From: Peromyscus leucopus
Lineage: Eukaryota; Chordata; Mammalia; Rodentia; Cricetidae
Reading direction: 5' to 3'
Length of the DNA stretch: 64,000 nt
NCBI RefSeq assembly: GCF_004664715.2
Contig: NC_051069.1
Span: forward strand, 1,058,001 to 1,122,000
Shown: positions 23,990 through 35,489 of the stretch, piece after piece
How the letters are laid out: each line of letters starts with the position of its first letter
How positions within the stretch are numbered: the first letter of the stretch is position 1
Translations under genes and position numbers: made by a program
Notes under the pieces: model-generated
What the model was told of the DNA's origin: nothing
Seen by the model: the letters and a program-made list of their open reading frames with translations, nothing else
Databases searched by the model: none

Positions 23990-24140
23990 CCTTACTCAAC
24001 CCTTGATGACTCAATGTCCTCATCTGCAAAATGGGGTGCAGGATAATAATGACACCTACCCCAAAGCGTGGTCGTGGAGATTGGTTGACGAAATGGGTGC
24101 TCAGCCCTCCCAGGTGGACACACAGTAATCACTGAATGAA
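23990..24140 (+). repeat. MIR SINE, sense
   Basis: TGTCCTCATCTGCAAAATGG followed by AGGATAATAATGACACC is a clear MIR core. Confidence 0.75.
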
Positions 24141-24579
24141 TGTGATGGGCAGCCTGTGTCTGGCTTCCTCCGACTTGCATTTCTGGTCTTCAGCTTAGTC
24201 ACTTCCTCTGGGAGCCTCCTCCTGGCTCCTGAGGACCTGAGGACGGTTGCACACTCCCAGCACACATACCTGTCTTCTACCATAGCAACGACAGCTGTCG
24301 CCTCTCAGGGTCCCCATCAGGGTGCAAATTCTGTGAAGACAGGGGTCGGTCATTTACTAGGAGGCACAAATAATAGGCACTCAGTAGTTACTAAATAAAT
24401 GACACACAGCAAGGGTCCCAGTGGTCCTCCGGGTTTGGCAAAAAGCACTGGGGTCGTGAGGCCGAATGGACAGGCCTCAGAGAGCTGAACCTGCAGGTGT
24501 GTGCAAGAAGACTGGACAGGGAGATTCAGAGAAATGACGCTCAACTTTGGGGAGAGAATGAAGCCGGACGGGTCTAGCC

Positions 24580-24757
24580 AGCACTCTTTGGCCCCGCCCC
24601 TTCCCAGGCTCCTCCCAGACCCCGCCCCCCGGGCTCCAGCCCTGCGGAAGCTACAACCTCAAGTGTCTGAGCCTCCCCCGCGCAGGGCGCGCCCCGCACG
24701 CTTATCCTGCCCCGGAGCAGCGCAGGGACCCAGCCCTCGTTCCACAGCCGCTGCGAG
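24580..24757 (+). promoter_or_regulatory. MYZAP: GC-rich promoter/5' UTR segment of MYZAP
   Basis: The bases before the start codon are rich in G+C and CpG, unlike the flanking sequence. They contain GC boxes (CCCCGCCCC at 24592-24600, CCCGCCCCCC at 24621-24630) and a BssHII-like GCGCGC core in GGGCGCGCCCCG near 24687. No TATA box is obvious at a suitable distance. This suggests a short CpG island acting as promoter and 5' UTR. The transcription start cannot be read from sequence alone. Confidence 0.6.
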
Positions 24758-24832
24758 ATGCTGCGCTCCACGTCCACTGTCACCCTGCTCTCAGGTGGCA
24801 GCGCTAAGTCGCCTGGGACGCCCAGTAGGCGG
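24758..24832 (+). CDS. MYZAP: MYZAP coding exon 1 (residues 1-25, start codon)
   Basis: This exon encodes the N-terminus of myozap, a cardiac protein of the intercalated disc (zonula adherens). The family is reported to bind desmoplakin, ZO-1 and MRIP and to activate Rho-dependent SRF signalling. The translation starts MLRSTSTVTLLSGG and ends SPGTPSRR, which matches the mammalian myozap N-terminus I know. The ATG has G at -3, a fair Kozak context. The exon ends CGG followed by a strong donor, GTGAGT, in phase 0. The 5' UTR is probably in the same exon, but its start cannot be fixed. The exon lies in a GC-rich segment, unlike all later exons. Identification is firm because six consecutive exons match; only the transcription start is uncertain. 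Confidence 0.95.
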
Positions 24833-25745
24833 GTGAGTAGCGAGCTGGAGAAGGAGCTGCCGGGGGTCCCCTGCACAGATCCCTGTCGACCCTTCTGTAA
24901 GAGATGTGGTGGGGAGGATACTTAGGGGTCAGCTGCAGGCCGCCAACACCTCATCCTGGCTTAAGTTTCCCGGTCTGTCCGGAACTGCACAGAGACCCCT
25001 CTCTCTGGACACCCTGTGGCTGGAAGAAGAGGGCTTAGGGGACTTTCTGCAATACCCAGAAGTTTCCCCTCCTTGTCTCCACTGTCAAGCCACGCGTAAG
25101 CGTGACACCCGTTTAAAAGGGGGAGCAAGAGGTTTCTGAGTGTCTCTACCCTGAGACGCACAAGTAGTGAACGTATTAAAACGCCAGCTTTCCTCCATCT
25201 CTTGATGAGGAGCATGGTCGGTGTGCCCATCCACCGGTGATAGAGTGCCTCTGGTTCAGGGACGGGCTTTGTCAAGGTGGCTGCCTGTTTGCTGACCACC
25301 CCCCGCTGTGCAGGACCCTAGTTTATGCAGGCTGGCACTTTCTTCTCTGTGGCACCGGGGCCAGTCCTAAAGCCCCGGGCGTCATCTCCAGGGAGGTTTC
25401 CCTGTGGAAATCTGTTCAGCCACAGTCTCTGCCTCATCTGTTCTCACCTCCTCAGGTGCTCCGTGAAAGAATGGCCAGACTGGTCAGGTTCACATGCCGT
25501 GCCCCTTCTAAGATCGGGGCCTCAGAGACACTGCTAGAGCGTGGCCTGTGGCTTTTTCGTTTTGGTGTCGTGATATCGAATACTCTCCTCTAGTCATGTT
25601 TCCCCAGGTTCATTCCAACAGGTTATGTCCAGACCCAAAGCCCCTTCTGTAGTCAGGCCAGTTTGCGTGACTTGTAGACGAGCTTGTTGGCGGTTACCTT
25701 ATACACGAAAGGCATGTGTTGCTTTTGGGTGTGGGCCAAGTGATG

Positions 25746-25780
<35 letters not shown>

Positions 25781-25799
25781 TATTTGTGTTTGTGTGTGC
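25746..25799 (+). repeat. (TG)n microsatellite
   Basis: A TG run with a few TA and TT interruptions. Confidence 0.95.
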
Positions 25800-26248
25800 A
25801 TGGTGGACACCAAAGGCTGACAGAACTCAGGTTGCTTGATCATTAACTTCATATAGTAAGTGTCACATTTGGCTAGTGGGTTTCCAAGCATAGTCCTACC
25901 TTACTACCAAAAGGGTATTTGACTTTTTTCCATGGAAAACTTTGTTAATTGGAACAAAATTTTGGTTGACAAAGAATGAAATCATTGAAAAGACAGCCCT
26001 GAGCTGTGTCCAGCACCCCTCCCCGACAGGGAGAGTTCTGAGGTAGGCAGTGGGATCCTGTGGGTGGACACAGATGTGACCAGTGCATTCAGTAGCATCT
26101 TTGAGGATTTCCCCCTTGAATGGTGCTTTGGTGTCTGGACACACTATTGGGTAAGACTCCATCAAAACTTTGGGCTGAAGAGCTCAGGCCTCTGACTGGA
26201 ACATCCTATCACTTTCTGTGGACAGAATATTTCTAAAGGCTCCAGGTG

Positions 26249-26251
<3 letters not shown>

Positions 26252-26311
<60 letters not shown>
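26252..26311 (+). repeat. (TG)n microsatellite, 60 bp
   Basis: An uninterrupted TG run of about 30 units. Confidence 0.98.
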
Positions 26312-27244
26312 GGCAGGGCCATGTGTTGGGAAGCCATGGTGTGTTGATTGACTGACTGACTCACTGTATATATTTATAGATCTATTTCTGTGCGCTACAG
26401 GGCTGGGCACTCAGCTCCACTCTGCTCCTTGAGGCAAGCGTTGTCACAAATGATGTACAGTGATGGCTTTTGTAGTGAGCAGAGTGGTTCCAGGGTTCAG
26501 TGACACTAAGAGGAAGGCTCTTCCTGAGGTGTGTGAGGCAGGCCTCTCCCTGCAGGTGAGCTGCTAGGTAGTCGGCCAGCAGAAACAGGAGTTTGGAGGC
26601 CAGTGGACATGACTGGTTGGGAAAACAGAACTATCGTGCCTCTCAGTGGATGCTTGACCTAGCCTCTATGACAATGTGTGTTGAACCTGCTTTGAAACAA
26701 AACACCTTTAAAAAAAAAAAAACTTACAGCAACACAAGAAAATCAAATTATACACTAAATAAGTAACCACGAGAAATGTTTCTGAAATTGAAAAGTTTTC
26801 AAGAAATCCTGTACCCTTTCATCTCTTGCCTGCTCTTGGACAAGAGGTACTCTCAAACGGGAATACTTTGGGGCATGTTCAACCTGTCACTCGTGGGCTG
26901 CCTGTGGCCAAGGGTAGCTATGACTGTAGTCCAACACAGAGTCACGAATGTTCTTAAAACACCAGGAGATGCTGTTGTTTGCTTTGTAACTCAGCTGCAT
27001 GGTTCTTGAGGGTGAACTTTGTAAAGGAGAACGCCGAGTCTCAAAGTCAAAAGGTCTGCTAGCTATTAAAATAGACCAGCTTTATCCACAGGGCTTATCA
27101 AGGTAGTGGCTGTGGGGAAAACCAGACCGCGCTGTCGCAGACTTCCAGCCAACCAGAGGTGGTGGCAGCGGCGGCGGAGGCGGGTGATGCTGTGCAGGAG
27201 TTGCCCTGAGTCAGGCTGTCCCAGGTCACCCTTTGTTCAGTGAC

Positions 27245-27475
27245 TGCCACCTGCAAATGTACTTACTTCCCTCTTATCTGAAATCATCTCCAGGGGGAGG
27301 AGGGAGCCTGGTGGGGAGGGTGATTTCTGTTAGCGGATAAACAAAACTCGGAGAGGCGTTCATACATACTAGCCAGTGGGAATTAAAAAAAAAAAAAAAA
27401 AAAAGAATCTGCCTTCAAACCAGTTGTGCACTAAAAATAGTTTTATCTATGGCAACAGCGGGAAGATAAAGTGTT
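27245..27475. promoter_or_regulatory. Possible muscle/cardiac enhancer in intron 1 (MEF2, GATA, E-box cluster)
   Basis: A perfect MEF2 consensus CTAAAAATAG lies at 27431-27440. Next to it are GATA sites TTATCT (27443-27448) and AGATAA (27464-27469). Further GATA motifs lie at 27274-27279 and 27336-27340, and an E-box CACCTG lies at 27248-27253. ATAAACAAAA (27337-27346) fits a forkhead site. MYZAP is a heart gene, so such a cluster 2.6 kb after exon 1 is plausible as an enhancer. The motifs are short and the function is inference. Confidence 0.35.
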
Positions 27476-29169
27476 TGGAGGATAGGTGCAGCTAGAATGA
27501 TGACCTTGGGGGGTGTGGGGGTGGGATTTCAGAAAATAACTACACGAATGACTGCATGGTTTTGAAAGGAATTTTGTAATTGAAGGTTAGCCTCACAGCC
27601 TAGGCCTTTGAAATGAAGTCAGTTGTGTGGCCGGGTTGTGTGCCTGGAGTGGAAGGCACGTGCCGTCTCCTGCAGCCGGGTCCTTGGAGCTGGGCTCCAC
27701 TGGGGCTGGAGCAGAAAGAGCTGTGAAGCCTGCCACAGGTCTCTCCCACACTGTGTTCTGTTGAGAAAAGGAGACTTGGCTGCTTGTAGCTGGTATTGTG
27801 ACCCCTTGGTGGAGTAAAAAAGCCCAACTCAAACAAATCCAAACAAGGCCACGGGGTACGATTGTTTCCTAACCGGCCCTTCCCTTGGCAAATGCCTTCT
27901 CTCTTAAAACCCAGCGCAGGCCTGCCCATCATCACTCCCTGGCTGGCGCTCTGCTCACCAGTCTCATTCCAGCCTTGTTGGTTCAAAAATAAGGAATTCC
28001 CCTCGACCGGCATGGGAAAGGGGCTGGCGGGTGTTTGCCCAGCTTCCTCTTCTCAATGGAGGAAACAGCCTGTATAGCTCTGGTATCCTGTACCCCGTGG
28101 AATCCAAGGAGCATGTGCACACAACTCTACCATCCCGTGGGATGTGAGGAAGGGACATGGGATTTTGGGGGCATTCAGCCCCTGATGGAAGGAAGCTGAT
28201 TGCAGTATCCACTGGCATGGGTGGGGATTTTTATTGCATTCAGAAATCTGCCTGGCTCCTGGATCCCACTGCTTGGGATCCTCCTGAGCCAATTCCTGAC
28301 AGGCCAGGCTGTAGAGTCTTAGACCTGTGGCATCACCAAGACTTAAAGCCAAAGACTTCTGCCATAACACCTGACAGTTAGAGGCTCAGAAAAACACCAA
28401 CCCCCCCCTTCTTTTGTTTCTCTCTATCTTGCTTTGTTTTGTGTAGGGTGGGCCAGACGTGGGGCTCTGAAGGACACTTGGTTTATGGAGAGTTCCACGT
28501 TTATTCTGCAGTATATGGAAAGAAGGTCTAGCCTTGTTCCTGGGCCGCTGCAGAGGCCTACATGTGGTCCCTGTTGATGTTTTCCTGTGCTGTGCATTCA
28601 CATCCCAGCAAGGGACCTGGAGCTTTGTGTCCCCACCGAGCTTCTTGGTGGCTGGCACACCCTTCCAAATCAGTGAGCCTCGGGTGCCTGATGGAGTTCA
28701 AGAGCTGACTCGATAGGGTTGAACCTGAGGTCTAACCTGAAGCCCGTCAGCCGTTATCTGCTTTGAGGTTTAAAACGGCCCCAGTACTTTTCCAGCGTGT
28801 AGGAGAATAATGCACTGGTGTTTGCCTCTTTCTGATGAGCCGTGTCTCCTAAATGTCAATCATATGGCTGACTCATAGCCATTCTTTATGGAAGCGAATG
28901 ATCTTTTCTAACATGCAAAATCCAGCCACCTGGTTCTTCTGCATCAGGAGCCTCTGCAAGGCCAAACTCCTAGTGTGACGTCCAGGCCCCTGAGCTGACT
29001 CTGGTCTTCCTTGTCCTTTATACTCTTCCCCAGGTACTCAGGCTCCCACCTACCACTCCAGAGCTTCCAATTCTGTTTTTCTCTCTTTGCTTCATGCTTC
29101 TCCCATAGTGAGACTCCCAGTCTCCCCCAACCCTCATTCCCTCAGCCTCTGCAGCCCACGGTTGTGTGG

Positions 29170-29405
29170 GGCTGAGTGACCACTTGCTAATATGGTGCTC
29201 CCCACACAAACACAGGTCCTGAGTTCAAGGCCCAGAACCCTTGTAAATAAAATGAAATAAAATAAAAAGCCAGGCATGGTGGCAGTGTGGGCTCATCATC
29301 TCAGCAATGGGGAGGCAGACACAAGCAGATCCCTGGGGATTGCCGGCCTGCCTGATGAGTGCCAGGCTACTGAGAGACGTGTTTCAGTAGAAACCAAGGT
29401 GGGTA
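29170..29405 (+). repeat. B4 SINE, sense, with internal (AAAAT)n expansion
   Basis: A tRNA-like half (GTCCTGAGTTCAAGGCCCAG) and a B1-like half (AAGCCAGGCATGGTGGCAGT) are joined by an A-rich linker at about 29244-29272. Confidence 0.65.
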
Positions 29406-29644
29406 TAATGACAGGCAGGGTCCCGAAGAAACCGCACTTGACACACATTTGGGAAAGGAGAACTTAGGAAGCGAAGTCCTGGGATCCAGCCAGCCCAATG
29501 CTTCCGTCCTACCTGGGAAGGAAGGTGAGGAGTGGCGAGAAATGCTGGCCCAGGTGAGAAGTTAGACAGTCTGGCAAGGTCTCCAAGTACCCTCCTTGCC
29601 TCTTCCTCTGCCATGGTTGGAATTTCACTTATTGGGTTAATTCA

Positions 29645-29740
29645 GCGACACTCAACCTTGGTTCTACGTAGAGTCATTAGGTGGCTTATAACAGTTATGT
29701 CTGGGTCCCCCTCAAAGCCAACTGTAGGGACACACAGGCT
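29645..29740 (+). repeat. MER5A-like hAT DNA transposon remnant
   Basis: GACACTCAACCTTGGTTCTA then AGTCATTAGGTGGCTTAT resembles the MER5A start ('ctcaaccttggctgcacattagaatcacctgg'). Confidence 0.5.
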
Positions 29741-30248
29741 GAAAGGACAAAGCCCCCGTGTTGACTGGGGAACAGCCCCTGTGATTGTGAGTACAGCTGA
29801 GAATGAGAGTTTTTCTAGGCTTTGCTTCCCCTTATGGAGTTCTTGGAAAGGCAGATATTCTGGGGCAGCCAGTAAGATCCCTTGGGCCTTGTGGATGGCC
29901 ATCGGGGTTATGGGTGGGGCAGGACCAAGGGGTCAAAACACTGCTAGATGTACTGGAATTTTTGTGTGCATTTGTGGGCTTATACTTTCTTCTCAGATCT
30001 TAGCACTTAGGGCGCATTCTGTGGCTAACGCAGAAGTGATCCAGAGAGAGTTGAGAGAGCAAGGGCAGCTCCCTGCCTCCCTCTTGGTGACTTTTGGGTG
30101 GCAGCAGGTCGGACATGGGAAAGGGCCCTTTCTCATGGTGAGAGGGGAGCTGGATGCTGCTCCTTGAGCAGATCTGGCTTGCTCTGTTTTGTACGTCTGT
30201 GAGCTATAAGAGTGGATTTCACTGTGGCCTACAAAGTCTGAATGGTTC

Positions 30249-30333
30249 TTATCTAGCCCTTTATATAGAAAGTTGACCCCACCTTGATATAGATAATGAA
30301 GCTACAAGTTCAGGGTCACAGCAGACCTTATCT
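30249..30333. promoter_or_regulatory. Three GATA motifs within 85 bp in intron 1
   Basis: TTATCT at 30249-30254, AGATAA at 30291-30296 and TTATCT at 30328-30333 form a small cluster. It has no repeat likeness. Function is unproven. Confidence 0.25.
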
Positions 30334-31349
30334 AGATGATGCGTGTTCCGTTCCCACATAGGCTGGCATGCAGGTTCCAGAGGTTGGATACGTGTGTTGA
30401 GCAGGGAGTGGAGGTCGGTCCTCCAGCCACACCCACATAGGAATGGACTAGACCTGAGGGAAACATAAATGCATTTGGCTCATTTCCTTAGTGAAATCCG
30501 GTTTGCAGGCTGATTAGCAAATTCTTATCACCTCCCTGGGTGATCGCCTCCCCTTGAGATAGGACCCCCGTGCCTTTGTGAGCCCCAGTATCAGAAGCTA
30601 AGAGCAAAAAGGTGGTTGAAACCCCAGTGTGTCTCTAGATGAGAAGTTCTACCTCCACAAAAGGGGTCACACAGGGCCCCAGAGGATGCCCTGAGCTCCC
30701 CAGGTACCCTGAGCTACAAACAAAGACTGGATTGTACCTTTTTTGGGAAGGAGACCTGAATGCTAGCTGCTTCTCTCTGCCTTCCCTCCCAGGAGGATGG
30801 CTCTGAAGACCAGGAGAGTCTCTAGGGAGTTTCAGGTGTGGCCTCCTTTGTTTCAGTTCACCCCTCAAACTATCCAACCAAACCACACTGATACCCTGCT
30901 AAGCTCTGGAAAGCTCTAAAAGCCATCCTGGTAAAACACTTGCATGATCTCAACCTGTGTCTTTGTTCCGTCCATTCTGTAGTGCAGGGAGACACTTCAT
31001 TATTCAGTTGGATTGTTGAGATGAACTCATGTCAATGTGAGTCTCTGGTCCTTAGCTCTGTTTGTGTTCATCTCACCTGCTAACCAAAATGCTCAGGTTA
31101 GCTTGTCACTGTCTGGACATGTCAACATTGAGCAGTGCCTGGGCTATCTTGGAACATTTTGCCTGGGAGATGTCTGTTGTTTGGTGATGATGGATTTCCC
31201 AGACTTGACTGACCTGAAAAGTCCACTCTGTCCTTCCATACCCAGCTCATGTGGCATTTCTAGGTGCCACCTTTCCCACAAAGTCCCTGTTACAGCTAAG
31301 ATTAAGGTTCTTCTTTATTTATCCCTAGAATAAGAACACTTCCAGAATC

Positions 31350-31570
31350 CTAACATGTGCCAGAGACTGCTCAACACTCTTACCATGTGTCAGCTAATTT
31401 AGCCTTCACCCTTCACAGAGAACGCTGTGTTCTTAGCTCTATTTTATGACTGAGGTAACTGAAGCTCTGAGGATGAAGCTGCTTTCAAAAAGTTTCTTAG
31501 CTAGTGTCAAAACCAGTATTACAACCCAAGAAATGTAGCTTCCTGTGCTTTAACTACTCTGCATCTCACT
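31350..31570 (-). repeat. MIR SINE, antisense, nearly full length
   Basis: CATGTGTCAGCTAATTTAGC, TATTTTATGACTGAGGTAAC and CTTTAACTACTCTGCATC occur in the reverse MIR order. Confidence 0.7.
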
Positions 31571-32229
31571 ACCATGCATTGGCTATGCTAATGAGAATAT
31601 TAATAGCATACGAGCTCCTGGGGGTAGGGACAGCAGCTTCTTTGACATCATGGTCCCTTTCAAGCCCTTAAAAATTTGTTTACAAGTCATGGGAGCTCAG
31701 TGATAAAGAGTGGAGCATGCTGTGTGCAGCTCCTGACTTTGATCCGCTGCTTTAGAACGTTGCTTCCTGGGGTGGATGGAGAGACAGCAATGGTGTGTGC
31801 AAGCTGTAGTTTTCCACAGTGTTCAGAACTCAAAGGCAGAGCCGGCTGCTGAGGAAACCCTGGCTATGAATTGTCCTAACTACCTCTTGAGCACTGATGA
31901 GCCTGGGAAAGCCCTGGGAATTGTAAGAGTTTCAGGAAGCCATAATGATTAGCGTTATAAAATGCTGAGATAAGCCACATGGGTTGATGTTCCTCAGGGG
32001 AGATTCCTCACAGGGAAGATGGGGAGAGGGAGGTGGACTATGCCCAGTCACTCTAGTGGGCAGGGGTCAGGGGTCAGGCTCCTTATCAGAGCTTTTATCA
32101 GGAATTCAGAATACCTCATAGGCCCCTAGCATATTTCATTTGCTGTCCCTGAAGCTATCCAGTTTAGGAAGAATTAGCAGCCCCTCCATACATATTCTCT
32201 TTTAATTTGTATCATTGTTATTACTATAT

Positions 32230-32246
32230 TTGTGTGTGTGCACGCT

Positions 32247-32288
<42 letters not shown>

Positions 32289-32583
32289 TGTGTGTGTGTG
32301 TGTGTGTGATGTGCACTCTTGTACATAAATGAGGAGGTCAGAAGAGAGTGCACATCTGGTGTCCTCTGTAACCCTCCACCTATTCCTTTGAGGCAGACTC
32401 TCTCCCCAAACCTGGGGCTCATACTTGTTCAGATATGCTGCAAGCAATCCTCCTGTCTCCATCCCCCTCAGAACTGGATTACTAGTGTGGAGGGGATGCT
32501 TAGCTTGTTACATGGCCGCTCGGAGCTGAACTTCGGTCTTCATGATTGGGGGAAAAATGCTTTTAATCATTGAACTCCAGCCC
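32230..32583 (-). repeat. (TG)n array plus diverged B4, antisense
   Basis: A TG run (about 32230-32308) is followed by GAGGAGGTCAGAAGAGAGTG and an ID-like end with TCATTGAACTCCAGCCCC. Confidence 0.6.
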
Positions 32584-33127
32584 CGTGTTATTATTTTAGT
32601 TTGAAAACTACTTGAAACCATTGCAAGCAACACAGAACCCACCCCTTTGGGGCGGTGAGGGGGAGATAAGCAGCATTAACAGTTGTGGTTCCTTAAAGGT
32701 GTATTACCCCCCTTTGAATCTACATTCATTGTAAGAGTGTATTTAAAAGCAGAAATGGGATTAGTCTTTTTTACTGGGATCATCTGTCTGTTCGGGAGCT
32801 GTGTGATCCTGCTCCAAGCTGGGGTTGAGTTGCTTATGCCCTGTTAACAGTGGGTCATGAGTGGGTCAGCATCTCTTAACAGTAGCTGCGGTCTTTAATG
32901 TTCCCATCCAGCCTCTGTTGATGGGAACAATGTTTCAGATAGGCCCCGAGGGTGTAGCCCCGGCACCTGCTGCAACTGCCTAAGCACTTTGAAGCCAAAT
33001 CTTTTCTCTTGCAGCCTCAGTTCATTTTTACGTATTGTGTTTACTGTTGGCTTTGTGTACTTCAGGGTGAGCATGGCTCACAGCCCAGGCTGATGGACGC
33101 GGTATAGCTGCCCACTCTGGGAAGTGT

Positions 33128-33217
33128 GTGGAGGAATGTCAGAGTTCTGGGAGGGCCAGCGGACTATGGGTAGTGGAGGAATGTCAGAGTTCTGGGAGGG
33201 CCAGCGGACTATGGGTA
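33128..33217 (+). repeat. Perfect 45-bp tandem duplication
   Basis: Bases 33128-33172 and 33173-33217 are identical (GTGGAGGAATGTCAGAGTTC to CGGACTATGGGTA). The sequence is not simple and not a known repeat. Confidence 0.97.
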
Positions 33218-33481
33218 CAACCGTGGTGAAGGCCCATCTCACTTTTGGATGAATGAATGCAGAAGGTCTTTTTCCTAAAAAGTATGGCCATTAGGGAATG
33301 CCCTTCTAGGACCCATCAGCCAGTGAAAAGACATTGTTTACCATCTCATGTCCCCAATCCCAGTGCTCAAATAGTTTCCATGGAAATGAGGGTCAGGAAG
33401 CCGAGCGGACCTGTTTTGTTTTGGAGTGTGTAGGTTGAGGGCACAGCGATAGTATCTAGATAATAATAAAAATACTTTAAC

Positions 33482-33815
33482 AGGGCCGGGGAGGTGGTGA
33501 CTCAGCCAGTGCAGCCCTTGGTAAGCAAGTGTGAGGACCTGAGTCTGAATCCTTAGAACCTACTTAAAAATTGTAACCTCAGCACTCCTACACAGAGATG
33601 GGAGGTGGAGGCAGGAGAATCCCTGGAAGCTCACGGGCCTGCCAGCCTGGTGTGTGCAGCAGCCAACAGCCAAGATGCTCTGCCTCAAACATGGCAGCAA
33701 GGGCTGACACCGAGGCTGTTCTCTGACAGCCTCATGCTGGGGCATGTGTGTGTGTGCATACTTTTAAACATAAATGTGTGTATATATGTGGATACACACA
33801 CACACATACACACAA
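33482..33815 (+). repeat. B4 SINE, sense, with CA/TG-type tail
   Basis: GTGAGGACCTGAGTCTGAAT and TGGGAGGTGGAGGCAGGAGA mark the tRNA-like and B1-like halves; a TG/CA-rich tail follows from 33744. Confidence 0.75.
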
Positions 33816-34499
33816 AATCTTATTATTTATAGAAATATGCCTTCCACTTAATTTCATCTTACTCTTGAAATTCAGAGAACAGATTTCCCATAGCCACTTA
33901 GCTAGTGGATGTTGGAGCCTGTGTGCATGTATGCATTTGTGCATGTGAGTGCATATACATGTGTGTGCACCCCCATGTGTGTATGGGATGTGGCGCAGTA
34001 GAAACGTACCTCCTTTCTTCTGCCAACAGATAGACCCTGGGTCAGATGCAGCCTGACAGAAATGATTGCTGGGAATCACAGATTTGCATGGTCTGCCTGG
34101 TGTGGCTTACACTTTAATGTTTGTGAATGCCAGTCTGGTCTTAGCCAGGTGGAGTGGCCTGCAGGCAGAAGGCTGTTTTTCTCCACAGGCAACGCCCAGA
34201 TTTCTTTCCATTGGTGCTGTTGCCCATCCAGAAAGAGCTACCCGGTAGAATGGCTTGCTCTCCTCTTGGCCAACATGTCTGGCTGTGAGCATTGAAAACT
34301 GGTTGTAAAGTTGGCTGGGACAAAGATAGCCCTGGGTGTCAGGCCAGCTCCATCCTGAGGTCACTGGAAGAAGAAGCTTTCGCAGAAGAAAGTAAGGATA
34401 GAAACGTACCTTGAAACCGCATCGTATGTTTTATAGGAGAAGATCGTAGTAAACAAAACCCAGGGCTTTGTACATGTTAGGCAATGATTTTCTGGTTTT

Positions 34500-34775
34500 G
34501 TTTTTTTAAGATAGGGGTGTAATCCTGGCTGGCCTGCAATTTGCTATGTAGACCAAGCTGGTCTTGAACTCACAAATATCCCCCTGTCCCTACCCTCTGG
34601 GTGCTGGGATTGAAGGTACATGCCACCATGCCCAGCCTTGCAGTTTTTTGAGAGAGGCTCACAAAGTTGTTCCAGCTGGCTTTGAACTCATTTTGTCTCT
34701 GAGCAATCCTTCAGGTCACTGTACGCTTGCCTCTACCTCCCAGGTAGCTGAGGCTGTGGACCAGCACGGCCAGAC
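34500..34775 (-). repeat. Two old B1 SINEs in antisense, head to tail
   Basis: The first copy covers 34500-34637 (GACCAAGCTGGTCTTGAACT, ACATGCCACCATGCCCAGCC). A more diverged copy covers about 34645-34775. Confidence 0.7.
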
Positions 34776-34916
34776 CTGAATTAGATGAGCATTTTAATGG
34801 TTCTGAGGTGTTCTCCTTGTACCTCTGTCTCTGAAATTCCCACTTTTATAACTTTACCAATGTTGGATAAGGATTACCCCTGTGATCTCATTTTTCCTTG
34901 ATTGACTCTGTAAAGA

Positions 34917-35138
34917 CACCGTGTAGCTCAGTTGACAGAGCTTGCTTATAGCATACACAAGGCCCTGGGTTCCATTCCCAGCACATCAACCAGGCATGGT
35001 GGTGCATGATCCATAAGACCTGCACTTGGTAGGTGAAGGTAGGAAGATCTGAAAGTTCAAGGTTACCCTTAGCTACATAGCAAGTTCCAGACTAATCTAG
35101 GATACCTGAGACCCTGTCTCAGCCAAAACAAAGCAAAA
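34917..35138 (+). repeat. ID-B1 composite SINE, sense
   Basis: An ID head (GTGTAGCTCAGTTGACAGAG, CTGGGTTCCATTCCCAGCAC) is followed by a B1-like part ending GAGACCCTGTCTCAGC. Confidence 0.8.
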
Positions 35139-35150
35139 TTCCCTATACCA

Positions 35151-35343
35151 GTGGTTCTCAACGTGTGGTTAACGACCCTTCTGGCAAACCTCTATCTTCA
35201 AAAATATTTACATGAGATTCATAACAGTAGCCAAATTACAGTTATGAAGTAGTAATGAAAGTAACTTTATGGTTGGGGGGGTCACCACAATATGAGGAAC
35301 TGTATCAAAGGGTCACAGCATTAGGAAGGCTGAGAACCACTTA
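35151..35343. mobile_element. hAT-Charlie type non-autonomous DNA transposon
   Basis: The left end CAGTGGTTCTCAACGTG and the right end GGCTGAGAACCACT are inverted repeats typical of Charlie/MER5 elements. The body has GGTCACAGCATTAGGAAGGC, matching a rodent Charlie-derived family. No clear 8-bp duplication remains. Confidence 0.75.
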
Positions 35344-35489
35344 CATAAGGCCATATTCTGAGGTCCTGTGGGTTAGGACATACACTGAATTATGGTGGGG
35401 CACAACTTAATGTAGAGCACGGGACGAGCAGTCCTCCCGTGAGTCAGGCCCATATGGTGTTTCAGGGGTGTGGTGGCAGAGAATGTGAA

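Larger units (their letters stand above)
1..24579. other. Intergenic region upstream of MYZAP
   Basis: No coding exon could be supported here. Stretches that look single-copy, with nothing recognisable, include 2870-3480, 4060-5440, 6975-7970, 9000-10700, 10835-11995, 12130-13630, 15515-16020, 19600-20600 and 22915-23970. The rest is SINEs, LTRs, MIR, L1 fragments, microsatellites and two minisatellites listed separately. In other mammals CGNL1 is the neighbour on this side. None of its coiled-coil exons is seen, so it probably lies further upstream. Confidence 0.7.

Noticed and set aside
1..24757. Possible 3' exons or 3' UTR of CGNL1, the expected upstream neighbour
   Set aside because: No coiled-coil exon with splice sites and no recognisable CGNL1 end was found. 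In other mammals a gap of tens of kb separates the two genes.
29532..30167. A 211-codon open frame in intron 1, sense strand
   Set aside because: It overlaps a MER5-like remnant and has no recognisable domain or splice context. A frame of this length can occur by chance in 64 kb.
35151..35343. Imperfect hairpin suggesting a non-coding RNA
   Set aside because: The inverted ends are the terminal repeats of a Charlie-type DNA transposon.
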